From assembly GCA_029719485.1 (NCBI GenBank), contig CP120722.1:4340001-4404000 (forward strand): a stretch of DNA of 64,000 bases, in the 5' to 3' direction. The notes under the pieces were generated by a model. That model searched no databases. It was not told where the DNA came from and was given only the letters and a program-made list of their open reading frames with translations. Position numbers and translations under genes: made by a program. Source of the DNA: Kiritimatiellota bacterium B12222. GTDB lineage: Bacteria > Verrucomicrobiota > Kiritimatiellia > SS1-B-03-39 > UBA6053. Every line of letters begins with the position of its first letter. Position 1 is the first letter of the stretch. This document shows positions 1 through 8,359 of the stretch, in pieces.

Positions 1-470
1 TCATCGCTCAATTTGTTTTTCCGGGTTTACACGCCAATGAAAAACGGATCATCCGACGCTCCTCCTGGGCCGCCGTTTTGCTCTTTTTCGCTGGCGCAGC
101 CATGGGATATTTTGGTACCACCCGCTATGCCCTCCAAACCCTCATTTTCGCTTTAAATGATTGGATGGGAACATCGACTGACTGGATTTTCCTCACCGAC
201 TACATTGCCTTTGTACTCAAATTGATACTGGGCTTCGGGCTGGCCTTCGAGCTCCCATTGGTGCTACTCATGATCGGATATGCCGATCTGATTGGTAGCG
301 ATTCTCTACGCAAATCCCGGCGGCATGTTTTGGTGGGCCTGTTAATTATGGCCATGATGCTCACCCCACCCGAACCGATTTCACAAATCATGATGGGCGG
401 TACCCTCTACATTCTATATGAAGGCTGCATCCTGCTCATCGCACGCCACGAGAAAAAGAACGCACGGTAA
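1..470 (+). CDS. tatC: Sec-independent protein translocase TatC, C-terminal part
   Basis: TatC is the inner-membrane receptor of the twin-arginine translocase, which exports folded proteins. The reading frame is open from base 3 and has no start in the window, so the gene begins to the left. The visible part starts with a FVFPGLHANEKR stretch, which matches the FVxPGLxxxE motif of the family, and continues through the last transmembrane segments (LILGFGLAFELPLVLLMIG, then LVGLLIMAMMLTPPEP). It ends in a short basic tail (EKKNAR). FELP and the P-E-P after the last-but-one helix are typical. The neighbour on the right is convergent. Identification is firm; the missing N-terminal half cannot be judged. 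Confidence 0.93.
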   Translation, partial: IAQFVFPGLHANEKRIIRRSSWAAVLLFFAGAAMGYFGTTRYALQTLIFALNDWMGTSTDWIFLTDYIAFVLKLILGFGLAFELPLVLLMIGYADLIGSDSLRKSRRHVLVGLLIMAMMLTPPEPISQIMMGGTLYILYEGCILLIARHEKKNAR

Positions 471-547
471 TACATAGGGACTTGTCTGCCGAAAGCATGA
501 GTCCAGCCTGTGATAACTTGCAGCCACGCCGCAAATTCCGCCACGCC

Positions 548-2320
548 TCAGCCCCCATTCAACCGCGCTTCCAACTCACCCCACCGTAAAAATAAATCAT
601 CCATCACCAAGGGGATTTGCTCACTGCGATCAACCACCGGCTGACGATCCGCCAGCGGTAGTTGATAAAAATCAGGATCGGACATCTTTTCACCCAACGC
701 TTCCAACTCCAACTCCAATTCTTCAATCTTCGCCGGCATCCCTTCGAGCTCACGTTTTTCCTTCCCATTTAACGGACTCTTTCTTTTCCCAGGGGCTTTC
801 TTTCCAGACTTCTGTGTTTTGCTTTCCGTTCCCTTGCGTTGCGTAATCCAATCATCGTATCCACCGGGATACTCCTTCCAGACGCCTTCACCCTCGAAAG
901 CCAAGGTACTGGTCACGACATTGTTGATAAATTCACGGTCATGGCTCACCAGCAACAAGGTACCTTCATACTCCACCAACAACGATTCGAGTAACTCCAG
1001 AGTTTCGATATCCAAATCATTGGTCGGCTCATCCATCACCAACACGTTGCCCGGCTTGGTAAACATCTTCGCCAATAACAATCGATTGCGCTCCCCACCA
1101 CTCAAGACCTTCACCGGCGTGCGCGCCCGAGAAGACGGAAACAGAAAATCTTCCAAATAACTGATCACATGACGCTTTTGACCATGAAACATCACATATT
1201 CATTTCCTTCCGCGACATTGTCCTGCAAACTTTTTTCCTCGTCCAATTGCATGCGATGCTGATCGAAATAGGTGATTTCCAGTCGCGTCCCCTCTTCCAC
1301 AGTTCCCTGTTGAGGCTCCAACTTGCCCAGCAATAACTTCAGTAAAGTAGATTTCCCGCAACCATTTGGCCCCAAGATTCCAATTTTATCCCCACGATTA
1401 ATCAAAAAGGACAGATCCTTCACCACCGGACCTTCCCCCCAATCATACGAAATATTTTTAGCCTCCAGCACTTTGCGACCACTGGTTTTTCCTTCCTGTA
1501 ACTGCAAGTTGGCCGTACCACTGCGTTCACGGCGCTGACTCCGCTCATCCCGCATTTTTTTCAAGGCCCGCACCCGACCTTCATTACGCGTACGCCGCGC
1601 TTTGATCCCCTGACGAATCCAGCGCTCTTCCGCCGCCAAACGTTTGTCGAACAAAGCCGACTGTTTCTCTTCCGCAGCCAACTGCTCTTCGCGACGAACC
1701 AAATAGGTATCATAACCACAAGCCCAATCACTGAGCTGCCCCCGATCCAACTCTAAAATTCGCGTCGACAACGCACGCAAGAACTGCCGATCATGAGTCA
1801 CAAACAACACCGCCCCCGTGAAACGAGGCAAGAAATTTTCCAACCAACGAATCCCTTCCAAATCCAAATGGTTGGTCGGCTCGTCTAATAACAGAATATC
1901 AGGTTCCACCACCAAAGCAGAAGCCAACAACACCCGACGCTTTTGCCCACCCGAAAAAGAATCAAACAACCCATCAGGATCCAAATCCATCTGCGACAAT
2001 AATTTATCCAAATGCAAATGAAAATCAGGCTCATGCATTTCCTCAGGATGATCCTCCTCGATCAATTCCCGCACCGTTCCTGGACGGGAAGCAGGAAAGA
2101 CCTGAGACAAGGTCGCCACCCGGGTGCCACTACTAAAGGCCAGCGTTCCCTTATCTGGTTTTTCATCCCCCGCCAAAATGCGCATCAATGTCGATTTGCC
2201 TTCGCCATTGCGGCCCAACAAACAGACCCGTTCCCCCCGGTCCAGCGTAAAGCTCACCTCATCAAGTAAAGAAGGACCACCATAACGAATAGAAAGAGAT
2301 TGCACACTGAGTAAAGCCAT
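548..2320 (-). CDS. uup: ABC-F family ATPase, Uup type
   Basis: This is a soluble ABC-F protein with two ATP-binding cassettes and no membrane domain. Such proteins act on ribosomes or on DNA-linked processes. The first cassette has Walker A GRNGEGKST and signature FSGGQKRR; the second has GPNGCGKST and LSGGERNR. Each has a DEPTN Walker B segment. Between them lies a short basic arm (IRQGIKARRTRNEGRV) characteristic of Uup. The C-terminus carries a lysine-rich linker (KSGKKAPGKRKS) and a coiled-coil-like tail, as in Uup DNA-binding domains. The length of 590 residues is slightly below the usual 620-640. The ATG at 2320 lies six bases after a good -10 box, so the mRNA may be leaderless. Confidence 0.9.
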   Translation of the reverse strand: MALLSVQSLSIRYGGPSLLDEVSFTLDRGERVCLLGRNGEGKSTLMRILAGDEKPDKGTLAFSSGTRVATLSQVFPASRPGTVRELIEEDHPEEMHEPDFHLHLDKLLSQMDLDPDGLFDSFSGGQKRRVLLASALVVEPDILLLDEPTNHLDLEGIRWLENFLPRFTGAVLFVTHDRQFLRALSTRILELDRGQLSDWACGYDTYLVRREEQLAAEEKQSALFDKRLAAEERWIRQGIKARRTRNEGRVRALKKMRDERSQRRERSGTANLQLQEGKTSGRKVLEAKNISYDWGEGPVVKDLSFLINRGDKIGILGPNGCGKSTLLKLLLGKLEPQQGTVEEGTRLEITYFDQHRMQLDEEKSLQDNVAEGNEYVMFHGQKRHVISYLEDFLFPSSRARTPVKVLSGGERNRLLLAKMFTKPGNVLVMDEPTNDLDIETLELLESLLVEYEGTLLLVSHDREFINNVVTSTLAFEGEGVWKEYPGGYDDWITQRKGTESKTQKSGKKAPGKRKSPLNGKEKRELEGMPAKIEELELELEALGEKMSDPDFYQLPLADRQPVVDRSEQIPLVMDDLFLRWGELEARLNGG

Positions 2321-2326
2321 GGAGGC

Positions 2327-2355
2327 GATATATATCGGGAAATCTGCTTACGCAA
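2327..2355 (-). promoter_or_regulatory. Promoter of the Uup gene, probably leaderless
   Basis: On the minus strand there is a -35 TTGCGT (2350-2355), a 17-base spacer and a -10 TATATC (2327-2332). Only six bases separate the -10 box from the ATG, so the expected transcription start falls on or next to the start codon. No Shine-Dalgarno sequence is seen. Confidence 0.5.
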
Positions 2356-2424
2356 CTCTACCCAACGGAAATATCATTTTCTGACTTGAAGAAACAATCG
2401 ATCAGCTACAAAGGTAAATCATAT

Positions 2425-2501
2425 CGGGGCGTGGCTCAGCCTGGTAGAGCGCTTGCTTCGGGTGCAAGAAGTCGCTGGTTCGAATCCAGTCGCCCCGACC
2501 A
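2425..2501 (+). tRNA. tRNA-Pro (CGG)
   Basis: The gene folds as a complete cloverleaf. The acceptor stem is CGGGGCG paired with CGCCCCG, the D-arm is GCTCAGCCTGGTAGAGC, and the anticodon stem CTTGC/GCAAG closes the loop TTCGGGT, which reads CGG at positions 34-36. The T-arm contains the canonical TTCGAAT loop. The CCA end is encoded (2499-2501). The last part of the gene, from the 3' side of the T-arm, is copied downstream in a tandem repeat. Confidence 0.96.
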
Positions 2502-2747
2502 AATTTTACTCCATATTCATCATGGGGCGACAGGGTTCGAACCAGCGAAGCGGTTTGAAACGAAACGTAGTGGCGTAAGGCCTCTGCTTGCTGAGGCAGC
2601 GAAGCGTCCATCCAGTCGCCCCGACCAAATTTTACTCCATATTCATCATGGGGCGACAGGGTTCGAACCAGCGAAGCGGTTTGAAACGGAACGTAGAGGC
2701 GTAAGGCCTCTGCTTGCTGAGGCAGCGAAGCGTCCATCCAGTCGCCC
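2485..2747 (+). repeat. Tandem 126-bp repeat built on the 3' end of tRNA-Pro
   Basis: The segment TCCAGTCGCCC of the tRNA 3' end recurs at 2611 and 2737, giving an exact period of 126 bp and two full units plus a truncated third. The units are nearly identical, differing for example at AACGTAGTGG versus AACGTAGAGG. Each unit also contains an inverted tRNA-like T-arm (GGGTTCGAACC) preceded by GGGGCGAC, so each unit carries a direct and an inverted piece of tRNA 3' sequence. The open frames crossing it on both strands repeat with the DNA and are not considered genes. Confidence 0.85.
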
Positions 2748-2865
2748 TTTAAAAAGGATGAATTTACACCGTAATTATTCTCCGCATCCCTCTGAGCCAC
2801 GAGAAGAGTAGACATCCCTCCTCCCCTCGGATCCTCAAGCTCTCCCCCCCTCAGTATTTCCCTAC

Positions 2866-2894
2866 TTGAATTTTTGCACAGAGTCTTCTATTTA
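2866..2894 (+). promoter_or_regulatory. Promoter of the marC-like gene, probably leaderless
   Basis: A -35 TTGAAT (2866-2871), a 17-base spacer and a -10 TATTTA (2889-2894) precede the ATG at 2902 by seven bases. This argues that the in-frame TTG at 2866 is part of the -35 box and not the start codon. Confidence 0.4.
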
Positions 2895-2901
2895 CGATGT
2901 T

Positions 2902-3555
2902 ATGTTAAACTTTACTGAAATCTACGACTGGAACGATTATTTAAAGCTCTTCACCGCCCTTATGGCCATGACCCTTCCTCCGGTACTGATTTCAATCTTT
3001 TTGGGACTCACCGCTCACCTCGATGCCAAAAGTCGCAACAAGGTGGCCTTTTATGCCTGGATTTCATTTTCAATCGTCATCGTCACTCTCGCCTACACAG
3101 GCGAATCTATCCTTAGGCTTTTTGATATTTCTATCGACGGCTTTCAGATCGCCGGTGGCCTCCTCCTGCTCTTAATGGGTATAGAAATGATGCGCAAAGA
3201 CATCACGGTCGAACAGGCCGACCCCGAGGCTGAACATCATTCACTACTCGCGCTCGGCATTGTGCCTTTGACCATTCCTATTCTTGCCGGCCCCGGTACC
3301 ATGAGCACCGTGATTGTGTTTGCAAGTGAACATCAAGGTTTCACACATCACACCGTTGTCGCAACCACCGGTCTCTTGGTCACATGCTGTATTTACCTGA
3401 TGCTGCGATTGGCCTCAAAACTACACCCTTGGTTTACCCCCACCGTCAGCCAAGTCTTCAGCAGAATCATGGGCCTCATCCTCGCGTCCATTGGCGTAGA
3501 GTTCATCATGCACGGCTTGGCCGGTCATTTTCCATTGTTAGGCGTCAACCACTAA
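2902..3555 (+). CDS. MarC family integral membrane protein
   Basis: This is a protein of about 217 residues with six predicted membrane helices, from the MarC/UPF0056 family, whose transport role is unproven. The family pattern is visible: an early helix with MTLPPVLISIFLGLT, then GGLLLLLMGIEMM in the third helix, and the diagnostic VPLTIPILAGPGTMSTVIV in the middle. The C-terminal helix has FSRIMGLILASIGVEFIMHG. I chose the ATG at 2902 because the family starts about there and because the upstream bases fit a promoter. It appears to be a single-gene unit. Confidence 0.88.
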   Translation: MLNFTEIYDWNDYLKLFTALMAMTLPPVLISIFLGLTAHLDAKSRNKVAFYAWISFSIVIVTLAYTGESILRLFDISIDGFQIAGGLLLLLMGIEMMRKDITVEQADPEAEHHSLLALGIVPLTIPILAGPGTMSTVIVFASEHQGFTHHTVVATTGLLVTCCIYLMLRLASKLHPWFTPTVSQVFSRIMGLILASIGVEFIMHGLAGHFPLLGVNH

Positions 3556-3803
3556 AAAACAGCCCTACAGTCTGTAGCCCCCCCTCATTTGTGAGTCTCT
3601 AGATCAGAGCACTTGCCTGAAGAACACATCCAGCAGAGCCATCAGCCTGCTCTGCAGTAATCACCTCCGTTCGAGCGCCCTCTTCTGAGAGGCCCGCCAC
3701 ATACTCCGCCAAATCCAGGCCTTCACAGAGGAACTCACCTCTGTTTCCAAGAAAGCGCTCTCCCCTTGAAAGACCCCAACCCCAAAAGTTTTTAGCTTTT
3801 GTT
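3556..3803. other. Intergenic stretch with one doubtful minus-strand ORF
   Basis: No convincing gene was found. A 76-codon frame on the minus strand (3829 down to 3599) has protein-like composition with a run such as LDLAEYVAGLSEEGARTEV, but its ATG lies inside the operator palindrome at 3804-3830, no ribosome-binding site is seen, and I do not recognise the product. It may be a remnant or chance. Confidence 0.3.
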
Positions 3804-3830
3804 ATTGATAACTGATTATCATTTATCAAT
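3804..3830. promoter_or_regulatory. Fur/Zur-type operator candidate
   Basis: This is a 27-bp near-perfect palindrome centred on 3817. The outer arms ATTGATAACT and ATTTATCAAT match as inverted repeats at 9 of 10 positions, and the core is GATTATC. AT-rich palindromes with GATAA/TTATC halves are typical of Fur-family sites. It sits about 50 bp before a COG0523 GTPase of the zinc-related ZigA group, so Zur is the most likely regulator. No Zur gene is in the window. Confidence 0.6.
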
Positions 3831-3878
3831 AGAGAAGTCTTTCATCACCCCCACTCTTTTCATTTAGGAACAAAAGAT

Positions 3879-5108
3879 ATGACAGATAAACGTTTGCCCG
3901 TCACCGTCCTTTCCGGCTTTCTCGGAGCTGGAAAAACAACACTTTTACAACACATTCTCACGAATCAGGAAGGAAAACGCATCGCCGTTATCGTCAACGA
4001 CATGAGCGAAGTGAACATCGATGCCGCCATGACGCGCGACAAGGGGATTACCTTATGTCGCACTGAAGAGAAATTAGTGGAACTCTCCAATGGGTGCATC
4101 TGTTGCACACTTCGCGATGATTTATTAGTCGAAGTCTCCAAAATCGCCCGGGAGCAGACATTTGATTATTTGCTCATCGAGAGCTCCGGCATTTCTGAAC
4201 CGCTTCCCGTAGCCCAAACTTTTAGTTTTATGGATGAAGCAGGAAACAGCCTCCAGGATCTCACCCGCTTGGATACCATGGTCACAGTGGTAGATGCGGT
4301 ACATTTTCTTGATCAATTCCAAGGAGAAACTTTGCTGGAAGAAGTCGGTATGGCTGTTTCCGAAGAAGACGAAAGAGGGTTGGCTGATTTATTTGTCGAT
4401 CAGGTGGAGTTTGCCAATGTGATTTTGGTCAACAAAGCCGATTGCGTTTCTCACGCCCAACTCCAAGCCGTCATCGACACCGTCAAAACCCTCAATCCTG
4501 AAGCCGACGTCCTGCCAACGGTCAAGGGAAACGTCCCTTTGGATAAACTTCTCGGCACCCGTAAGTTTAATATGGAAAAGGCTACAAATTCTGCTGCCTG
4601 GATCAAAGAACTTCAACAAGACCACATCCCTGAAACAGAAGAATACGGCATAGGAAACTTTGTATTTCGGAGTCGGGTTCCTTTTCATCCCCAACGGTTT
4701 TGGGATTTCATCAACCAAGACTGGCCCGGTCTTCTACGCTCCAAAGGATACTTCTGGTTGGCCAGTCGCCCCCAAGTCGTCGCCATGTGGTCACAGGCGG
4801 GCGGCATGGCCGAATACGCTCCAGCAGGCTATTGGTGGGCAGCAGCCCCCAAATCTCAATGGCCCACCGATCCCGCGAGTGTGGCGTGGATTGAAAGTCA
4901 CATGGAGGAACCCTGGGGAGACCGCCGTCAAGAGCTGGTATTTATCGGCCAAACTTTAGCGCAAAAAGAAATGATGCAGGCGCTCGATGCCGCCCTCCTC
5001 AGCCCGGAAGAACAACTACAGTACCGCGAAAAAGGAGCCAAATGGTTTACAGAAATAAGTACCGACCCCTTCCCATGCTGGGAACAACGGTCTGAATCCG
5101 TGGCATAA
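3879..5108 (+). CDS. COG0523 (CobW/ZigA-type) GTPase, putative zinc metallochaperone
   Basis: This is a G3E-family GTPase of 409 residues, in the group thought to deliver zinc to client enzymes during zinc shortage. The N-terminus has Walker [10 protein letters not shown] (about residues 13-21). The metal-binding CxCC motif is CICC (about 73-76), followed by ESSGISEP and the guanine-specificity motif NKAD. The C-terminal CobW_C domain follows ([17 protein letters not shown] onward). The long form with this C-terminus resembles ZigA. An AGGAA sequence lies about nine bases before the ATG. It heads a three-gene operon behind the palindrome at 3804-3830. The client protein is unknown. Confidence 0.87.
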   Translation: MTDKRLPVTVLSGFLGAGKTTLLQHILTNQEGKRIAVIVNDMSEVNIDAAMTRDKGITLCRTEEKLVELSNGCICCTLRDDLLVEVSKIAREQTFDYLLIESSGISEPLPVAQTFSFMDEAGNSLQDLTRLDTMVTVVDAVHFLDQFQGETLLEEVGMAVSEEDERGLADLFVDQVEFANVILVNKADCVSHAQLQAVIDTVKTLNPEADVLPTVKGNVPLDKLLGTRKFNMEKATNSAAWIKELQQDHIPETEEYGIGNFVFRSRVPFHPQRFWDFINQDWPGLLRSKGYFWLASRPQVVAMWSQAGGMAEYAPAGYWWAAAPKSQWPTDPASVAWIESHMEEPWGDRRQELVFIGQTLAQKEMMQALDAALLSPEEQLQYREKGAKWFTEISTDPFPCWEQRSESVA

Positions 5109-5176
5109 GCCCCCTCTCTCAATCCAACCCAAACTCAGCCTCTGAAAGAGGTCATCACTACATCAAGAAAAACATT

Positions 5177-5923
5177 ATGAATCTACCTTCGTTCACCAAA
5201 ATAACTACAACAGGCCTCTGTGCCATCGCCCTCCTCACCTCCAGTTACGCATCTGCAGCGGTCTACACCTCCGGACACGGGGACATCGGAGTCGGATATG
5301 ACGATACGCTCAACGAATTTGAACCCCATTGGCATCTTGGTTCAGCGGCCGTGGTCGACGGCACTGCTTTAGGCGGAACTGGGGGGGAGTTCGCTCCACA
5401 TGAAATTGTCGCTGGCATTTCGGTTACACGAAACTCCCCCACGGGCCTTTCCTCCAGTCTGGGTGTTGCCGATGGCAGCCTCATATACGTCATGGGATCC
5501 TCCACTTACCAACCCAATTTAGGCTTCGCAGTTGAAGAACTCGCTGGTGAAAATTGGGTGGGAAACATCACCTTAAGTTTGAATGCCGTCACGCGCCCTT
5601 CAGGTGCAGAATTTGCCTTATACACCACCAATCTTTCCGGTACCGCAATTGTGGATGAGGTGTTTTCTACCTATGACTCCGGCGCAACGGTCTTCGGAAA
5701 CGAACTCCCCATGACCCCAGGAGGCCACTCCCACTACCAATGGGGTTTCACTGAAGTAGGTCAGTATGATCTTGAATATACATGGACCGGCGAACACATC
5801 ACAGATGGACTGATCAGTACTACTGACACTTTTACGGTTAACGTGATCCCCGAACCCTCCACCTTATTCCTCACCACGCTGGCTCTCATGAGTAGCTTCA
5901 TCATGCTTCGGCGAAAACGGTGA
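5177..5923 (+). CDS. PEP-CTERM surface protein with choice-of-anchor M domain
   Basis: This secreted protein of 248 residues has a signal peptide (about 1-27, ending TSSYASA). The mature part begins with SGHGDIGVGYDD and has a histidine-rich EPHWHLG segment. It then has a conserved block HSHYQWGFTEVGQYDLEYTW, which resembles the H-x-H-x-x-W-x-F-T motif of the choice-of-anchor M (TIGR03769-like) domain. In Actinobacteria such proteins accompany metal ABC transporters. The C-terminus is a PEP-CTERM signal: IPEPSTLFL, a hydrophobic helix and RRKR. It follows the zinc GTPase by 68 bp and overlaps the next gene by four bases (GTGA). A zinc-capture role is inference. Confidence 0.8.
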   Translation: MNLPSFTKITTTGLCAIALLTSSYASAAVYTSGHGDIGVGYDDTLNEFEPHWHLGSAAVVDGTALGGTGGEFAPHEIVAGISVTRNSPTGLSSSLGVADGSLIYVMGSSTYQPNLGFAVEELAGENWVGNITLSLNAVTRPSGAEFALYTTNLSGTAIVDEVFSTYDSGATVFGNELPMTPGGHSHYQWGFTEVGQYDLEYTWTGEHITDGLISTTDTFTVNVIPEPSTLFLTTLALMSSFIMLRRKR

Positions 5924-6666
5924 TCCTCCCTCTCTCTCTCTCTCGCTACGGCCACTCCATCCGGAGGGTCGTAGCTTCTTTTCTTCGCCCCACAAATCGA
6001 CAGGCCTTCACTCTAATAGAGTTATTGGTGGTGATAGCGATTTTGGCACTGCTTGCAGGTTTGATTATTCCCACCATAAGCTCAACACTTGTCCGAAGCA
6101 AAAGTACCGCCTGCATGTCCAATCAACGACAAATTGGCATTGCCATGATGGCCTACGCCACAGATCATAAAGGCGCCCTCCCCCAAAGTACCCATAGTCT
6201 GAGTAGCTTTCGAACTGACCAAGCATGGATTTATACCCTTGCCCCTTATGTAAGCGATATCGACACCGTTCGCATTTGCCCTGCAGAACCCGCAACGCGC
6301 AAACAACAAATTTTAGACCGCATGGGTAGTAGTTATGTCTTAAACGACCTCGTGTTTGACTCCCCGGTCTACAATGACTTCACATCGGTTCCCGCCGACA
6401 CCCTTATGCTGTTTATCCTTTCAGAAGACCGCGTGGTCAGCAACAGTCGTGATCATATTCATGGTGGAGACTGGACGTCATTCGATGTGGCCCTCAGTGA
6501 CATCGAACCCGACCGGCATCGACGGGGAGGTAGAGCAAGCAATCGCCTCAAAGGGTCGGCAAATTATTTATACGCAGACGGAAGGGTAGTGAGTCGACCA
6601 GCACCTTGGTTTCAAAACAGTTTCAAAAACGGTAAAAACCCAGCCATGCCGGGCGAGAGCCCATAA
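5920..6666 (+). CDS. Type II secretion-like pseudopilin (prepilin-type N-terminal domain)
   Basis: The protein has 248 residues with a class III prepilin signal. A basic leader of about 28 residues is followed by A/FTLIELLVVIAILALLAGLI; the residue before the cleavage site is Ala instead of the usual Gly. After the helix comes STACMSNQRQIGIAMMAYA, as in the H-X9-DG group of PVC pseudopilins, and the C-terminal region keeps the related ANYLYADGRV motif. The start is a GTG that overlaps the stop of the preceding gene as GTGA, indicating translational coupling. It is the last gene of the putative zinc operon. No assembly ATPase is nearby, so it presumably works with machinery encoded elsewhere. 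Confidence 0.82.
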   Translation: MILPLSLSRYGHSIRRVVASFLRPTNRQAFTLIELLVVIAILALLAGLIIPTISSTLVRSKSTACMSNQRQIGIAMMAYATDHKGALPQSTHSLSSFRTDQAWIYTLAPYVSDIDTVRICPAEPATRKQQILDRMGSSYVLNDLVFDSPVYNDFTSVPADTLMLFILSEDRVVSNSRDHIHGGDWTSFDVALSDIEPDRHRRGGRASNRLKGSANYLYADGRVVSRPAPWFQNSFKNGKNPAMPGESP

Positions 6667-6694
6667 GCCCTTGCCCTAGTTAACGGAAAAACCG

Positions 6695-7720
6695 TTAGTC
6701 TTTATCTCCGTCAGCTAATTTGGCTTCCAGTGCCGCTACGCGATCCTGCAATTTACCGAGACGGTTGATGTTGGAAAGCGTTTTGCTGTATTTCTTAAAG
6801 TCAGTTGCAGGAGTTCCCCACACGTAGGTCGCAGGCGGCACATCTTTGGTCACGCCTCCTTGCGCCCCTACCACCGAGTTGGCCCCAATCGTCAAATGCC
6901 CCGCAACCCCCACCTGCCCGGCTAAAATGGCTTTCTGCTTCACCACGGTACTGCCACTAATGCCCACTTGGGAAACCAGAACTACATCATCTTCAATCAC
7001 CACATTATGGGCGATTTGCACTAAATTATCGATTTTCACCCGATTACCAATCAGGGTTTCACCGAAACGGGCACGATCGACACAGGTATGAGCGCCAATT
7101 TCGACATCATCTCCTAAACGCACAATCCCTACTTGAGGCACTTTGGTACGCGAGCCGTCCTTTTCAACCGTGTAGCCAAATCCATCACTGCCAATCACCA
7201 CGTGATTGTGTAAAATGACTCGATCTCCAACGATCACATTTTCGCGCAATACCGCTCCGGCATGCAATAAACTACCCGCACCCAAGCGGGCATTTTCAGA
7301 AATTAATACTCCAGACAGCAACACACAATCATCGCCGATCACCGCACCTTTCTCAATCACAACATGAGGACCAATATGCAAATTTTTCCCTAGAGTGGCA
7401 TGATCAGAAATCACAGAAGTGGGATCAATCCCCGGTTGATAACGAATCGGTGGCGGACAAAAGATCTTGCACACTTCCGCAAAGGCCGCATCTGGATTTT
7501 CGACCTTAATCAAGGTCACGTCCGTGGGCTCATCCCAGTCCCGGGACACCAACACCGCAGAGGCAGAGGTGCTGTGCAAAAGTTTGCGGTATTTAGGATT
7601 ACTCAAAAAAGAAATCTGACCCGCAACCGCCTCATGCAACCCACCCACAGCGTGAATCTCACCATCGGAATTCCCAATCACTTCTCCAGAGACTTTTTCA
7701 GCAAGTTCTTGAATTCGCAT
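6695..7720 (-). CDS. lpxD: UDP-3-O-(3-hydroxyacyl)glucosamine N-acyltransferase
   Basis: LpxD adds the second hydroxyacyl chain to UDP-GlcN in lipid A synthesis in the cytoplasm. The protein has 341 residues. An N-terminal uridine-binding domain (about 1-100, with GGLHEAVAGQISFLSNPKY) is followed by a left-handed beta-helix of hexapeptide repeats. The active-site region is QIAHNVVIEDDVVL, with the catalytic His in AHN, and a trimerising C-terminal helix closes the protein. It is the last gene of a long minus-strand operon, five bases after skp. It shows that the organism makes lipid A. Confidence 0.94.
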   Translation of the reverse strand: MRIQELAEKVSGEVIGNSDGEIHAVGGLHEAVAGQISFLSNPKYRKLLHSTSASAVLVSRDWDEPTDVTLIKVENPDAAFAEVCKIFCPPPIRYQPGIDPTSVISDHATLGKNLHIGPHVVIEKGAVIGDDCVLLSGVLISENARLGAGSLLHAGAVLRENVIVGDRVILHNHVVIGSDGFGYTVEKDGSRTKVPQVGIVRLGDDVEIGAHTCVDRARFGETLIGNRVKIDNLVQIAHNVVIEDDVVLVSQVGISGSTVVKQKAILAGQVGVAGHLTIGANSVVGAQGGVTKDVPPATYVWGTPATDFKKYSKTLSNINRLGKLQDRVAALEAKLADGDKD

Positions 7721-7725
7721 AGCGT

Positions 7726-8340
7726 TTACTCCGTTCCCTGGTCATTTTTCGGGGCACTTTTCTGGGCACGTTCTTGCGCCTCAATCATCAATTCACGAAT
7801 CACAAAATCAGTTTGATCTTTGGTTTCGGTCACATACGCAATCACCGGCAAGCCATTGGGACTTTTTGCAGAGCTATCCAACACCATTTCCCACTCTTTT
7901 TCTTCGGCAATTTCAGCCACTTTGGCATTTACCTTGTCCACAATGATGCGACGCAAGCGTAACCCTTTGGCTTCAATATCTTTCTGAAATTGGGCACGCT
8001 CTTCTCGAATAGCCTGCTCTTCTTTATTCAACGCTTCTAAACTTGTCGTGGCTTCACCCACCAATTTTTTCCGCTCGTCAGCACTCAAGCCAGGTTGAGC
8101 CGCCTGATTCCGCATGGCATTAAATTGTTGTTGTTGGGCCTGTAGCGCTTGAACTTTCTCATTTTGTGCTTGCTGAAATGCAGCGACTTCTTGACGAAGC
8201 TTCTGATCTTCCATTTTCAATTCAGGATAAGTTTCAAAAACTTTCTGGAAATTGATGGAGACAATTTCAGCCTGCAACAGCAGAGAAAAATTTGTAACAC
8301 ACAGTAAAAATAACGCCAAGAATCGAGAATGAGTTTTCAT
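7726..8340 (-). CDS. skp: OmpH/Skp family periplasmic chaperone
   Basis: This is a periplasmic chaperone for unfolded outer-membrane proteins, 204 residues long. It has a signal peptide (MKTHSRFLALFLLCVTNFSLLLQA), then EIVSINFQKVFETYPELK, which is the family's conserved start of the mature chain. A long Gln- and Glu-rich coiled coil follows, and the C-terminal strand holds VVDKVNAKVAEIAEEKEWEM. The frame stays open upstream, but the ATG at 8340 begins a proper signal peptide and lies 19 bases after bamA. The bamA-skp-lpxD order is widely conserved. Confidence 0.9.
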   Translation of the reverse strand: MKTHSRFLALFLLCVTNFSLLLQAEIVSINFQKVFETYPELKMEDQKLRQEVAAFQQAQNEKVQALQAQQQQFNAMRNQAAQPGLSADERKKLVGEATTSLEALNKEEQAIREERAQFQKDIEAKGLRLRRIIVDKVNAKVAEIAEEKEWEMVLDSSAKSPNGLPVIAYVTETKDQTDFVIRELMIEAQERAQKSAPKNDQGTE

Positions 8341-8359
8341 ATGCGGGAGTGTAGTAGGA

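Noticed and set aside
2386-2815. Overlapping open frames of about 140 codons on both strands over tRNA-Pro and the tandem repeat
   Set aside because: They run through the tRNA and repeat with the 126-bp unit, so the protein repeats simply mirror the DNA.
3599-3829. Minus-strand ORF of 76 codons next to the zinc operon
   Set aside because: It starts within the operator palindrome, has no ribosome-binding site and no recognised family; kept only as a note.
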